Part shown: positions 36,013 through 45,048 of the stretch, piece after piece
How the letters are laid out: every line of letters starts with the position of its first letter
How positions within the stretch are numbered: position 1 is the first letter of the stretch
Assembly: GCF_030397665.1 (NCBI RefSeq)
Contig: NZ_JAPUBT010000002.1
Span: 93,283 to 157,282 of the forward strand
Reading direction: 5' to 3'
Origin: Janthinobacterium sp. SUN073
GTDB lineage: Bacteria; Pseudomonadota; Gammaproteobacteria; Burkholderiales; Burkholderiaceae_D
Length of the DNA: 64,000 nucleotides
Position numbers and translations under genes: made by a program
Notes under the pieces: generated by a model
Seen by the model: the letters and a program-made list of their open reading frames with translations, nothing else
What the model was told of the DNA's origin: nothing
The model's database searches: none

Positions 36013-38520
36013 ATGGCGGCGCACACGGCCCCGCCCGGCCTGGCAGCACGGCTGCTGGCCTTGCTGGCGGGCGCGGCCTGCATGCTGGCCCTGCGCCATT
36101 ATCCGCTGGGCCACGGCTGGCCCGGCCTGCTGTTTGCCGCCCTGCTGCCCGCCTATTTCCTGCTGCTGTGCTGGCGTCCTGCCTGCTGGCTGTTCTGCGT
36201 GCCCGCCCTGCTGCCCGTGCTCGACCTGGCGCCGTGGACGGGCTGGTTCTTCCTCGAAGAAATCGACGTGCTGCTGTTGCTGACGGTAGCCTGCGGCTAT
36301 TGGCGCCTGGGCGAACCGGCTCGCAGCGCCCAGGCGCAGCTTTCGCCCGCCGCCCGCGCCTGCCTGCTGCTGTGCAGCCTGGCCTGGCTGGCGGCGCTGC
36401 TGCGCGGCGTGCTGCCGCTGCCGCCCCTCGATGTGTATGCCTGGGATAATTACCTGAGCCCCTACAACAGCTTGCGACTGGGCAAGGCCTGGGCCTGGAG
36501 CATGCTGCTGCTGCCGCTGCTGCTGCGCGACGGGGAGCCGTCCGCCCTGCGCCGCTACGCGCTGCCGGGCATGCTGGCCGGGCTGGCCATGGTATCGCTG
36601 TTCGCGCTGTGGGAGCGGGCCGTGTTTCCCGGTTTGACGAACCTGTCCAGCGACTACCGCATCACGGCGCCGTTTTCCGCCATGCACACGGGCGGCGCCG
36701 CGCTGGACGGCTATCTGGCCCTGAGTTTGCCATTTGCAGGCCTGTGGCTGGCGCGCGCACGCAGCCGCTGGCAAGCGGCGCTGGCCTTGCTGCTGCTGGC
36801 ACTGGCCCTGCACGCGGCATGTACCACCTTTTCACGGGGCCTGTACGCGGCCCTGGCGGCGGCGGTGCTGCTGGCCGTGCTGCTGGCCATGTGGCAGACC
36901 TTGCGCACGGCCCCCGGCGCGACGCGGCGCCCGACGGGCAGGCGACCCATGCGCAAACCCTTGCTGATACTACTGCTGGCCGGCCTGGGCACCGTCCTGC
37001 TCGTGACCATGTTCAGCGTGGCCGGCTACCGGGGCTTGCTCGCCGCCGTCGTCCTGCTCGCGGCCAGCTTCGTGCTGGCGGCGCGGCCCTTGCCGTGGCG
37101 CCTGGCGCCGGCCAGCCTGCTGTGCGCGCTGTGCCTGCAGGGGCTGCTTGCCAGCTGGTGGCCGGAAGGGGCCTACCAGCCGGCTGCGGGCTGGCTGAAA
37201 GGCCCGTATTTCCTGTTCCTGCTGGCCACCGTGCTGCTGGCGGGCGCGCTGCTGGCCGGCACCCTGTGGCCGGGCAGCGCTGCCGGCAAAGGCCCGGCCA
37301 GGCTGGTCCTGGCGATGATGGCGTGGAGCATGCTGGCGTGCAATCTCGTCTGGATAGGCTGGCACTGGGCCGGTGCTCCCGCCTTGGCGCCAGCCGGGCT
37401 GGTCGTGTTGCTGGCCATGCTGATGCTGTGCAATGGACGCTTGCGCGCGCCACTATGGCGGCTGGACCGGGCCAGCCTGAGCATCGCGGGTGCGGCCGGC
37501 ATCCTGCTGCTGCTGGCCATCCCCGTCTCGGCCAGCTATTACGCCACCGAACGTTTCGCCACCACGGCCTTCGACATGCAAGGCCGCTTGCGCCATTGGC
37601 GGCAAGTGCTGGCCATGCAGCAGTCCGACTGGGGCGATCAGCTGTTCGGCATGGGCATGGGCAGCTTTCCTGCCACGTACTACTGGCACAATCCGGGGCG
37701 CGAAGTGCCAGCCAGCATCGCCTATGCGCAAGAAGATGGCCAACCTGGCAATTCCCCCAACACCTATGTGCGCCTGGCCAGCCCCGGCTACAGCGCCGGC
37801 TATGGCGAACTGCTGCGGCTGCTGCAACGCCTGCCGCTGCAGCCGGACACGCACTACACCCTGGCGCTGGACGTGCGCCGAAGTGGCCCCATGCCCGTGC
37901 TGCTGGTGCGCCTGTGCCAGCGGCAATTGCTGTACGCACAAGCTTGCGTGCCTATTCCCCTGCGCCTGCAAGCGCCACCGCCTGGCAGTCCCGTACCGGC
38001 CTGGCAGCACTACGAAGTGCCGTTCGACAGCAAATGGCTGGGCGCGGGCGCCTGGCTGCTGCGCCCGCCCGTGCAGCTGGAACTGGCGGCCAGCGGCACG
38101 GCCACCTCGTCCGTGATCGACGTCGACAATCTGAGCCTGCGCGCGCCTGGCGGCGAGGAATTGATCGCCAACGGGCGCTTTACGCAGGCCAACAATTACT
38201 GGTTTTTCAGCAGCGACCACCATCACTTGCCGTGGCATATCAAGAGCCTGGCGCTGCATGTGCTGGTGGAAACGGGCTGGTGCGGCGCACTGTCCCTGCT
38301 GGCCCTGTTATCCCTGGCCGGCCTGCGCCTGCTGCGCCAGGCCACAGCGGGCAACCAGTGCGCGCTGGCCTGCGCCGCCGCCCTGCTGGGTTTTCTCGTC
38401 GTCGGCCTGTTCGATAGCCTGCTCGACGTGCCGCGCATCGCCCTGCTGTGCTATCTGATGCTGCTGTGCGCATTGCTGCCGCCCCCGTTACCTCCTCCCC
38501 TTGAAAGCCTGCCGCCATGA
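36013..38520 (+). CDS. O-antigen-ligase/Wzy-like membrane protein with large periplasmic insert
   Basis: 835 residues. About twelve to fourteen hydrophobic helices. The Wzy/ligase signature appears as the TAPFSAMHTGGAALDGYLAL loop and the final HIKSLALHVLVETGWCG helix. Between the last helices lies a long soluble segment (about 570-740) with NTYVRLASPGYSAGYGELL, LQPDTHYTLALDVRRSG and a closing IDVDNLSLRAPGG, strongly like a carbohydrate-binding jelly-roll. The protein would polymerise or transfer polysaccharide in the periplasm; the insert may hold the chain. It begins 3 nt after prsT and overlaps the next gene by 4 nt (ATGA). Assignment of the insert is inference. Confidence 0.85.
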   Translation: MAAHTAPPGLAARLLALLAGAACMLALRHYPLGHGWPGLLFAALLPAYFLLLCWRPACWLFCVPALLPVLDLAPWTGWFFLEEIDVLLLLTVACGYWRLGEPARSAQAQLSPAARACLLLCSLAWLAALLRGVLPLPPLDVYAWDNYLSPYNSLRLGKAWAWSMLLLPLLLRDGEPSALRRYALPGMLAGLAMVSLFALWERAVFPGLTNLSSDYRITAPFSAMHTGGAALDGYLALSLPFAGLWLARARSRWQAALALLLLALALHAACTTFSRGLYAALAAAVLLAVLLAMWQTLRTAPGATRRPTGRRPMRKPLLILLLAGLGTVLLVTMFSVAGYRGLLAAVVLLAASFVLAARPLPWRLAPASLLCALCLQGLLASWWPEGAYQPAAGWLKGPYFLFLLATVLLAGALLAGTLWPGSAAGKGPARLVLAMMAWSMLACNLVWIGWHWAGAPALAPAGLVVLLAMLMLCNGRLRAPLWRLDRASLSIAGAAGILLLLAIPVSASYYATERFATTAFDMQGRLRHWRQVLAMQQSDWGDQLFGMGMGSFPATYYWHNPGREVPASIAYAQEDGQPGNSPNTYVRLASPGYSAGYGELLRLLQRLPLQPDTHYTLALDVRRSGPMPVLLVRLCQRQLLYAQACVPIPLRLQAPPPGSPVPAWQHYEVPFDSKWLGAGAWLLRPPVQLELAASGTATSSVIDVDNLSLRAPGGEELIANGRFTQANNYWFFSSDHHHLPWHIKSLALHVLVETGWCGALSLLALLSLAGLRLLRQATAGNQCALACAAALLGFLVVGLFDSLLDVPRIALLCYLMLLCALLPPPLPPPLESLPP

Positions 38521-39299
38521 AATCTCCGCCGTTGACATTCTCTTCTGCCCTGCTGTCCTGCCTGGTCCTGGCTGTGGCCAGCGCGCCCTGCCGCGCCGAC
38601 CAAGCCCTGGCGCAAGTCATTGCGCGCGTGAAGCCGTCCGTCGTCGGCGTGGGCAGCCTGCAGGCGACGCGCACGCCGCCCTTGAATTTCCTCGGCACGG
38701 GTTTCGTGGCGGGCGACGGCTTGAGCGTGCTGACCTGCGCCCATGTGGTTCAGAAATTGCTCGACGCCAGTCCGGACGAATCCATCGGCATACTCACGGG
38801 CCAGGGCGAGGCGGCGCAATTTCGCCCCGCCAAAATCCAGGCGGTGGACACGGAACACGACCTGGCCTTGCTGCGCCTGGCTGGCGCACCGCTGCCGGCC
38901 CTGGCGCTGGGCGACGCGGCCACGGTGCGCGAAGGCCAGGCCATGGCCTTTACCGGGTTTCCGCTGGGTACCTTGCTGGGTCTGCACCACGTGACGCACC
39001 GCGCCACCGTATCGTCGCTGACGCCGGTGGTCAGGCCCAGCGCCACCGCGCAGCGCCTCGACACCCGGCGCCTGGCGCAACTGCAAAAAGCGCCGTACAC
39101 GGTGTTCCAGCTGGACGCGACGGCGTATCCGGGCAGCAGCGGCAGCCCCCTGTTCGATCCCGAGACCGGTCTCGTCTATGGCATCGTCAACATGGTGTAT
39201 GTCAAGGGCCTGAAAGAGGCGGCCATCACCGCGCCCAGCGGCATCACCTACGCGATTCCGGGCAGCCACATGCAGGCGATCTTGCTGAAAAACAAATGA
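38517..39299 (+). CDS. Secreted trypsin-like serine protease in the EPS locus
   Basis: 260 residues with a signal peptide ending near residue 28 (APCRADQA). The catalytic triad is His76 (LTCAHVV), Asp115 (EHDLALLRL) and Ser208 (YPGSSGSPLF). It looks like the HtrA/DegP protease core without PDZ domains. Its start overlaps the polymerase gene by 4 nt (ATGA), so it is part of that operon. Its place next to exosortase and PrsT genes suggests it processes or quality-controls a secreted component; not shown by sequence alone. Confidence 0.9.
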   Translation: MKSPPLTFSSALLSCLVLAVASAPCRADQALAQVIARVKPSVVGVGSLQATRTPPLNFLGTGFVAGDGLSVLTCAHVVQKLLDASPDESIGILTGQGEAAQFRPAKIQAVDTEHDLALLRLAGAPLPALALGDAATVREGQAMAFTGFPLGTLLGLHHVTHRATVSSLTPVVRPSATAQRLDTRRLAQLQKAPYTVFQLDATAYPGSSGSPLFDPETGLVYGIVNMVYVKGLKEAAITAPSGITYAIPGSHMQAILLKNK

Positions 39300-39300
39300 A

Positions 39301-40047
39301 TCAGTTGCGCCCCTGCCGCAGCCGGTCGGTAATCCCTGGCTCATCCCATGTCGGAAAAAAAAAGGGGTAAAACGACCGTTCACCCCCATGCTGTTCCATC
39401 ATGCCGCCGTATTTGCGGATCTGGGCCCCCATGTAGTCGAGGTCCAGGCGCAGCAAGACGGCCGGCGCCCCCACGCGCGTGCACTCTCGCTCGCCGCCAA
39501 AATCCTTGAAACCCAGCATGCGCTTGTAAAACACCACATGGCGTGGATTGACTTCGATCACGTAATCCGTAAAGCCATGAATATTGTGGGCATAGATATA
39601 AGAAATATGAATCAGTGCCGCAAACACGCGCTTGCTCACGCCCTTGTCGATGGCCAGGCGCGACGGTTCGCACAGGCGCCGTCCTTCCTCGCGCAGCACG
39701 TCGAGCTTGTCGCGGAAATTTTCATCGGCGGGCAAGCCCGTCTCGTCATTGTCCAGACACAGGGTCATGGTGCCAACGGTGGCGCCTGCCGTTTCCGCAA
39801 ACAGGGTGATTTTATTCAGCGCATGCGCGATGCCGGGATCGACGGCATAGCCGCGCCAGCCGTACATCTTGCGGATGAGCAAACTGGCCGCCTCGCGCCG
39901 GCCACGCGAATTGGCCATGCGGATATGAAAGCGCTGCAGGTCGAGCTCGTGCTCCATGGCCGGGTCAATTTGGCCCTCGCCCACCACCAGGTCACTGAAC
40001 GTACCGGGCGTGTCGAAGGAAATAATAGGTTCATCTTCAAAGCTCAT
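39301..40047 (-). CDS. PEP-CTERM/exosortase-associated FeeM-type acyltransferase
   Basis: 248 residues with an acyltransferase fold like N-acyl amino acid synthase FeeM and autoinducer synthases. The RRLCEPSRLAIDKG segment, then YVIEVNPRHVVFYKRMLGFKDFG, match the PEP-CTERM-associated acyltransferase family (TIGR03694). Such enzymes use acyl-ACP or acyl-CoA and an amine; whether the product is a signal or a lipid modifier of the EPS machinery is unknown. It is convergent with the protease gene (1 bp apart) and downstream of the export gene on the same strand, with an AT-rich 199-bp gap that should hold its own promoter. Confidence 0.88.
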   Translation of the reverse strand: MSFEDEPIISFDTPGTFSDLVVGEGQIDPAMEHELDLQRFHIRMANSRGRREAASLLIRKMYGWRGYAVDPGIAHALNKITLFAETAGATVGTMTLCLDNDETGLPADENFRDKLDVLREEGRRLCEPSRLAIDKGVSKRVFAALIHISYIYAHNIHGFTDYVIEVNPRHVVFYKRMLGFKDFGGERECTRVGAPAVLLRLDLDYMGAQIRKYGGMMEQHGGERSFYPFFFPTWDEPGITDRLRQGRN

Positions 40048-40246
40048 CTTGTCCTCACGTTCATCGGCAGCCGTCGAGACGGACTGAAGCCAATGCCTTG
40101 TGACAAGATAAAAAGCAGAGAAGTTCCCGCGTCAGGCAAAAAAAACAGAAGAAAGTGCTATTCAATAGCAAAATTGCATGCTGAAATTTGCCAAAAAGTA
40201 CAAAAAGGCAAATATAAATGCTGTTTTAATATTGCCGAGCCCGCTG
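40048..40246 (-). promoter_or_regulatory. AT-rich upstream region of the acyltransferase gene
   Basis: The 199-bp gap is much richer in A and T than the flanks, with repeated A runs. This is consistent with a promoter or a silencer-binding region. I could not place certain -35/-10 boxes or a canonical sigma-54 pair. Confidence 0.35.
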
Positions 40247-40870
40247 CTAAAAAAAGCTCTCCGGTATCAGCAACACGTCGCCCGGCCGCATCATGACATT
40301 CGCGGAAATATCGCCACTCTTGAGCAGGTCGTCCAGGCGCACGCGCAGCTGCTGCTGGCTGCCGTCGCGCATGCGGATGATGCTGGCCTTGTTGCCGGCG
40401 GCAAAGTCAGTGATGCCGCCCACGGCGATGAGCACGTCCATCAGCGACATGCCGAGGCGGTACGGCAGCGCCTGCGGCTTGGCCGCCTCGCCGATGACCC
40501 GGATCTGCTCGCCATACGGGCCCGAGAAATTGGTGACGATGACCGTCACCACCGGTTGCTGGATAAACTTGCCCAAGGCTTGCTCGATATCGCGCGCCAG
40601 CTGGGTCGAGGTCTTGCCGCTGGCGGCCAGATCCTCCACCAGCGGCGTGGTGATCTTGCCATCGGGCCGCACGGCCACCGTCAGCGACACTTCCGGATTG
40701 CGCCAGACGATGATGTTGACGGAGTCGCCCGGGCCGATCAGATAGTCGTGCATGGGGGCGCTGTCGTCGGCGGGCGCCAGCGGATAGCGTGTGCGGCAGC
40801 CCCCCAGCAAGCTGGCGCTACCCGCCAGGAGCAGCGTGTGGCATACAAAAGCACGGCGAAACGGATTCAT
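40247..40870 (-). CDS. Polysaccharide export lipoprotein (Wza/EpsE-type, XrtA system)
   Basis: 207 residues. Lipobox LLGGC with Cys25. The rest is a Poly_export domain (DYLIGPGDSVNIIVWRNPEVSLTVAVRPDGKITTPLVEDL) followed by a SLBB-like domain (IRVIGEAAKPQALPYRLGMSLMDVLIAVGGI). It forms the outer-membrane pore ring for exopolysaccharide in Wzy-dependent systems and matches the PEP-CTERM export family (TIGR03027). It is transcribed away from the chain-length gene, with a 252-bp divergent gap and a GAAGAGG ribosome site before the ATG. Confidence 0.93.
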   Translation of the reverse strand: MNPFRRAFVCHTLLLAGSASLLGGCRTRYPLAPADDSAPMHDYLIGPGDSVNIIVWRNPEVSLTVAVRPDGKITTPLVEDLAASGKTSTQLARDIEQALGKFIQQPVVTVIVTNFSGPYGEQIRVIGEAAKPQALPYRLGMSLMDVLIAVGGITDFAAGNKASIIRMRDGSQQQLRVRLDDLLKSGDISANVMMRPGDVLLIPESFF

Positions 40871-41122
40871 GCGGGGCCTCTTCGAGTCGATGGCGCGTCC
40901 ATGGCAGGCCCCGCAGAACCAGCCTGGGCCGCGAACTTCCTATGATTATTAAAACCCGGCAAGTGAACCTTGAGGCGTATCAAGAAGCAATCATCTTGGG
41001 AAATCTTGCTCCACAAGCGCCCTATACTTTGCTTACTCAACAGGCAAGCATTTCTTGCAAGACGCCGTTGTCCGCGCCGCCCAGCCATCGACCGTGCAGC
41101 ACCGTCACCTGAAGGAAGCGAC

Positions 41123-42652
41123 ATGGAGGAATTGATACAGCAACTGCTTTCCAGCCTGAAAGGCATCTGGAAGTACCGCTGGCATGCGGTGCTGGTAGCG
41201 TGGCTGGTGGCGATCGGTGGCTTCATCAAGGTCATTACGCTACCCGACGACTTCCAGACGTCGGCGCGCGTGTTTGTCGATACGCAAACCATTCTCAAGC
41301 CGCTGTTGGCCGGCATGACCAGCGTGCCGAACACGGAACAGCAAGTGGCCATCATGAGCCGCACCCTGCTCAGCCGCCCGAACGTGGAGCGCGTCATGCG
41401 CATGGTCGACCTCGACCTCGATTCGAAGACCGTGCGCGAACACGAAGCCCGGCTCGATGAGCTGATGAGCCGCATCAAGATCAGCGGCACCAGCGCCTAC
41501 GATATCTACACCATCAGCTACAGCGGGCGCGACCCGAAGCTGGTGCGCGACGTGGTGCAGAGCCTGCTGACCATCTTTGTCGAAGGCAGTTTCCAGGGAA
41601 AAAAGGGCGATTCGCAGAAAGCCGTGCAATTCATCGACGAGCAGATCAAGAATTACGAGGACAAGCTGAGCGCGGCGGAAAACCTGGTGAAGGAATTCAA
41701 GATCCGCAACAACCTGCTGCTGCCGCGCCAGGGCATCGACTATGGCAGCCAGCTGCTGATGTCATCCGATAGCCTGAACAATGCCAAGCTGGAACTGGTC
41801 GAGGCGGAACAGGCGCGCAAGGCCATCCTGAGCCAGATCGAAGGCGACGAACCCGTGCTCGACCTGGAGCCGAACGCGGCGGCCATCACGAACCCGGAAC
41901 TCGATGAGCGCATCGCCTCGCTCAACAAGAATCTGGACACCCTGCGCATGCAATTTACGGAGTTGCATCCCGACATCATCGCCTCGAAGCGCCTCATTGC
42001 CCAGCTGGAAGAGCGCAAGATCGAGGAAAGCAAGCTGAAAACGGCGTCCGGCGACCCGGGCAAGAATTACAGCCCCATGCTGCAGCAGCTGAAGGTGGCG
42101 CTGACGGACGCGGACGCCAAGGTGGCAGCCATCCGCGCCCGCGTGCAGGAATACAACGCGCGCAATGAGCGCCTGCTGGCGCAAAGCAATGCCGTACCCG
42201 AGGTGGAATCGCAGCTGGCGCAACTGAACCGCGACTACATCATCAACAAGGAAAACTATGAAAAGCTGATCGGCCGGCGCGAAGCGGCCAAGCTGTCGGG
42301 CGAACTCAGTTCCACCACCGAGATGATGGCCTTCAAGATCATCGACCCGCCCACGGTGCAATATGCGCCTGTCGGCCCGAACCGTCCGCTGCTGTTTTCC
42401 GCGGCGCTGGGCGCGGCCCTGGTGGCCGGCGTCGCCACGGCCCTCCTGATCAGCCAGGTGCGCCCCACCTTCCTCAGCCCCGCCGAACTGCGCGATGCCA
42501 CGGGCTTGAATGTGCTGGGCACGGTATCGATGAACTGGACGCCGCTGCAGCAGGTGCGCCGCCGCCGCGCCCGCTATGGTTTTGCCGGCTGCCTGGGCAG
42601 CCTGTTCCTGCTGTACGGCGGGGTCATGACGGCCGCGCTGCTGAAATTCTAG
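41123..42652 (+). CDS. XrtA-system polysaccharide chain-length determinant (Wzz-type)
   Basis: 509 residues from the ATG at 41123 behind GAAGGAAG; the frame reaches back to 40970 without support. One membrane helix near 20-40 (WHAVLVAWLVAIGGFIKV), a long periplasmic part with coiled coils (residues 175-400), and a second helix near 435-460 plus a short one at the end. This is the chain-length family of the PEP-CTERM locus (TIGR03007). It controls EPS length together with the tyrosine kinase encoded 19 nt downstream; it has no kinase domain itself. Confidence 0.93.
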   Translation: MEELIQQLLSSLKGIWKYRWHAVLVAWLVAIGGFIKVITLPDDFQTSARVFVDTQTILKPLLAGMTSVPNTEQQVAIMSRTLLSRPNVERVMRMVDLDLDSKTVREHEARLDELMSRIKISGTSAYDIYTISYSGRDPKLVRDVVQSLLTIFVEGSFQGKKGDSQKAVQFIDEQIKNYEDKLSAAENLVKEFKIRNNLLLPRQGIDYGSQLLMSSDSLNNAKLELVEAEQARKAILSQIEGDEPVLDLEPNAAAITNPELDERIASLNKNLDTLRMQFTELHPDIIASKRLIAQLEERKIEESKLKTASGDPGKNYSPMLQQLKVALTDADAKVAAIRARVQEYNARNERLLAQSNAVPEVESQLAQLNRDYIINKENYEKLIGRREAAKLSGELSSTTEMMAFKIIDPPTVQYAPVGPNRPLLFSAALGAALVAGVATALLISQVRPTFLSPAELRDATGLNVLGTVSMNWTPLQQVRRRRARYGFAGCLGSLFLLYGGVMTAALLKF

Positions 42653-42671
42653 AGCCACCAAGGGAGCGACG

Positions 42672-43523
42672 ATGAGCAGCAAGGACAGCGGCAAGCAGGA
42701 ACCCACGATCCTGGGCGTGGCCGAGGCCGGCGTGCCCTATGGTCCAGATAGTACGAATGGTGCGGATGGCGCGGATGGCGCGGCGGCGGCCGCCGCCCCC
42801 CGGTACCGTCCCCTGAACCTGGCCCGGCTGGCGGAGCAAGGCATGCTCACGCAGGAAGGCGGGCGCAGTTCGGTGGCCGAAGATTTCCGCATCATCAAGC
42901 GCCCGCTGCTGCGCCAGGCGCGCGCCAGCGGCGCCGAGGCCATCCGCCACGGCAACCTGATCGTCGTCACCAGCGCCATGCCCGGCGAAGGCAAGACGTA
43001 TTGCGCCGTCAACCTGGCCATGAGCATCGCCATGGAAATGGATATCACGGTGCTGCTGGTCGATGCCGACGTGGCGCGCCCGTCCGTGCTGAAAGTGCTG
43101 GGCCTGCCGCCCGAGCCGGGACTGATGGACGTGCTGCTCGACCCGCAGCTGGCGATGGGGGACGTGATCCTGAAAACCAACGTGGCCAACCTACGCATCC
43201 TGCCCGCCGGACGCAGCAACAAGCACGCAACGGAATTGCTGGCCAGCCGGGCCATGAGCCGGCTGCTGGCCGAAATCGCCAGCCGCTATAGCGACCGCGT
43301 CGTCGTCTTCGATTCGCCGCCCTTGCTGATTACCAGCGAAGCGCACGCGCTGGTGGGGCAGATGGGCCAAGTGGTGATGGTGGTCGAGGCGGAAACGACG
43401 ACCCAGCACGCCGTCAAGGAAGCGCTGCGCCAGATCGAAGCGTGCGAACACATACATTTGATCTACAACAAGACCAAATCGTTCCCCGGCAACGACTACT
43501 ACGGCTATGGCTATTACGATTAG
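42672..43523 (+). CDS. XrtA-associated tyrosine autokinase (CpsD/CapB-type)
   Basis: 283 residues. Walker A is MPGEGKTY (103-110), Walker A' is VLLVDADVARPS, and Walker B is VVVFDSPPLL. The C-terminal tail is a tyrosine cluster (NDYYGYGYYD) for autophosphorylation, as in bacterial tyrosine kinases. The linker at about 28-42 is an Ala/Gly/Asp low-complexity stretch made by short DNA repeats. It acts with the chain-length protein to control EPS export (TIGR03018 family). Its last 17 nt overlap the next gene. Confidence 0.93.
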   Translation: MSSKDSGKQEPTILGVAEAGVPYGPDSTNGADGADGAAAAAAPRYRPLNLARLAEQGMLTQEGGRSSVAEDFRIIKRPLLRQARASGAEAIRHGNLIVVTSAMPGEGKTYCAVNLAMSIAMEMDITVLLVDADVARPSVLKVLGLPPEPGLMDVLLDPQLAMGDVILKTNVANLRILPAGRSNKHATELLASRAMSRLLAEIASRYSDRVVVFDSPPLLITSEAHALVGQMGQVVMVVEAETTTQHAVKEALRQIEACEHIHLIYNKTKSFPGNDYYGYGYYD

Positions 43524-45036
43524 CCGCCGGGTTCCGCTGCCGCTGCTGCCCTTGCTGTCCCTGCTGCTGCCCCTGCCGGCCTTTGCTGTCGACTGGCTGG
43601 TCAAGCCCTCGCTGCGCCTGCGCGAAAGCTATTCGGACAATGCCACGCGCGCGCCGCCCAGCCAGGCGCAATCGGACTTCATCACGGAAATCGCGCCCGC
43701 CATCGCCCTCATCGGCACGGGCCCGCGCCTGCGCGTGCACCTCGATTACAGCTGGCATAAATACCTGTCGGGACAGCGTGCCGATACGGACAACCACGAC
43801 CTGCAGGCCTCGGCCGACGCCGAGCTGGTCAAGGACTGGTTCTTCATCGATGCCAACGCCAGCGTGAGCCGGCGCAATATCTCGCCGTTCGGCCCGCAAT
43901 TGATCGATGAGCTGCCCGACACGGACAATACCAGCACGGTGCGCACCACCGGCATCAGCCCCTACCTGCGCCACCGCTTCCGCGGCCTGGCCACGGCCGA
44001 GCTGCGCTACACGCGCAATACGGTAGCCAGCGGCGGCGATCTGCTGTCCGTGCACAGCGATGAAATGGAATTGCTGCTCAGCGGCGAACCGCGCGGCCAG
44101 GGCTGGACCTGGAACGCCAGCCACGATGTACGCCGCACGCAGGACAGCAAGCTGGCGCCCGTGCGCATGCAGCGCAGCAGCGTGGGCCTGCGCTATCCGT
44201 TCAGCAGAAAATGGGCGGCCACGGCCAGCGGCGGCATGGAAAAGGAAGGCTATATGTCGAGCAGCGGCAAGGCGCCGGAAGGCCGCTTCTGGTCGCTGGG
44301 CGGCGTGTGGACGCCGTCGCCGCGCACCAGCATGGCCTTCAGCACGGGCAAGCGCTTTTTTGGCCACACCTACAGCCTCGATGCCAACTTCCTGCAGCGC
44401 CATACCAACTGGCAACTGAGCTACAGCGAAGACATCACCACCATGCCCACGCAGTTTGCGCGCCTGGGCGACCGCGACGCGGGCCAGCTGCTCGATCAAT
44501 TATGGCGCGGCATCTTTCCCAACGCGCGCGACAGGCGCTTGCGCATCAATGCCTTCCTGCGCTACGCCAACAGCCTGGGGCCGGAACGGGGCGCCATCAA
44601 CTACTTCAGCCACCGCTATTTCCTGCAAAAGCAGCTGAAGCTGACGATGGCGCGCGCCACGGCCAAAAGCACGATGGTCGTCGGCGTCACGGCCGTCGAC
44701 CGTACGGCGCAAACGGCCAGCGGCATCGACAGCGCCTTGCTGCCCGGCATGGAGTTCGGCAGCGAAGACCGCACGCGCCAGTTCGGCGCCAACGTGGGCT
44801 GGAACTGGCAAGCCAGTTCGCGCACCAGCGTGAATGTCAATGCCGGCTACGCCGGCGTGCGCTCGCTGAGCGTGCCCCGGCGCGACAACAACATCACCGT
44901 GACGGCCGGCTACAGCCGCGTCCTGCAGCCGAACATGACGGCCAGCATCGATGTGCGGCACATGCGGCACGCCAGCAACCGGGGTGGAGACTACCGCGAA
45001 AACGGCGTCAGCGCCACGCTCACCATGCAATTCTAA
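43507..45036 (+). CDS. PEP-CTERM-associated outer-membrane beta-barrel protein (TIGR03016)
   Basis: 509 residues. A short signal peptide (LPLLSLLLPLPAFA) precedes a chain of amphipathic beta strands ending ENGVSATLTMQF with a C-terminal Phe, typical of an outer-membrane barrel. It fits the PEP-CTERM-locus family of unknown barrels (TIGR03016). It may be the EPS pore or a scaffold. The gene begins inside the tyrosine kinase gene (17-nt overlap) and its own stop codon lies inside the ribosome site of wecB. Confidence 0.9.
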   Translation: MAITISRRVPLPLLPLLSLLLPLPAFAVDWLVKPSLRLRESYSDNATRAPPSQAQSDFITEIAPAIALIGTGPRLRVHLDYSWHKYLSGQRADTDNHDLQASADAELVKDWFFIDANASVSRRNISPFGPQLIDELPDTDNTSTVRTTGISPYLRHRFRGLATAELRYTRNTVASGGDLLSVHSDEMELLLSGEPRGQGWTWNASHDVRRTQDSKLAPVRMQRSSVGLRYPFSRKWAATASGGMEKEGYMSSSGKAPEGRFWSLGGVWTPSPRTSMAFSTGKRFFGHTYSLDANFLQRHTNWQLSYSEDITTMPTQFARLGDRDAGQLLDQLWRGIFPNARDRRLRINAFLRYANSLGPERGAINYFSHRYFLQKQLKLTMARATAKSTMVVGVTAVDRTAQTASGIDSALLPGMEFGSEDRTRQFGANVGWNWQASSRTSVNVNAGYAGVRSLSVPRRDNNITVTAGYSRVLQPNMTASIDVRHMRHASNRGGDYRENGVSATLTMQF

Positions 45037-45042
45037 GGAGGT
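45034..45042 (+). promoter_or_regulatory. Strong ribosome binding site overlapping a stop codon
   Basis: TAAGGAGGT: the TAA ends the barrel gene while AAGGAGGT serves wecB, whose ATG is 6 nt on. Such overlap ties translation of the two genes. Confidence 0.7.
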
Positions 45043-45048
45043 AGCAGC

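Noticed and set aside
34750..36813. 687-codon antisense frame across prsT and the polymerase
   Set aside because: Gln-, Arg- and Ala-rich nonsense-like product, antisense to two well-supported genes.
40990..41015. Possible sigma-54 promoter (TTGGGAAATCTTGCT) before the chain-length gene
   Set aside because: The GG-to-GC spacing is two bases short of the required distance.
42750..42800. Short repeats GCGGATG in the tyrosine kinase gene
   Set aside because: Encodes an Ala/Gly/Asp linker in frame; ordinary low-complexity, not a separate element.
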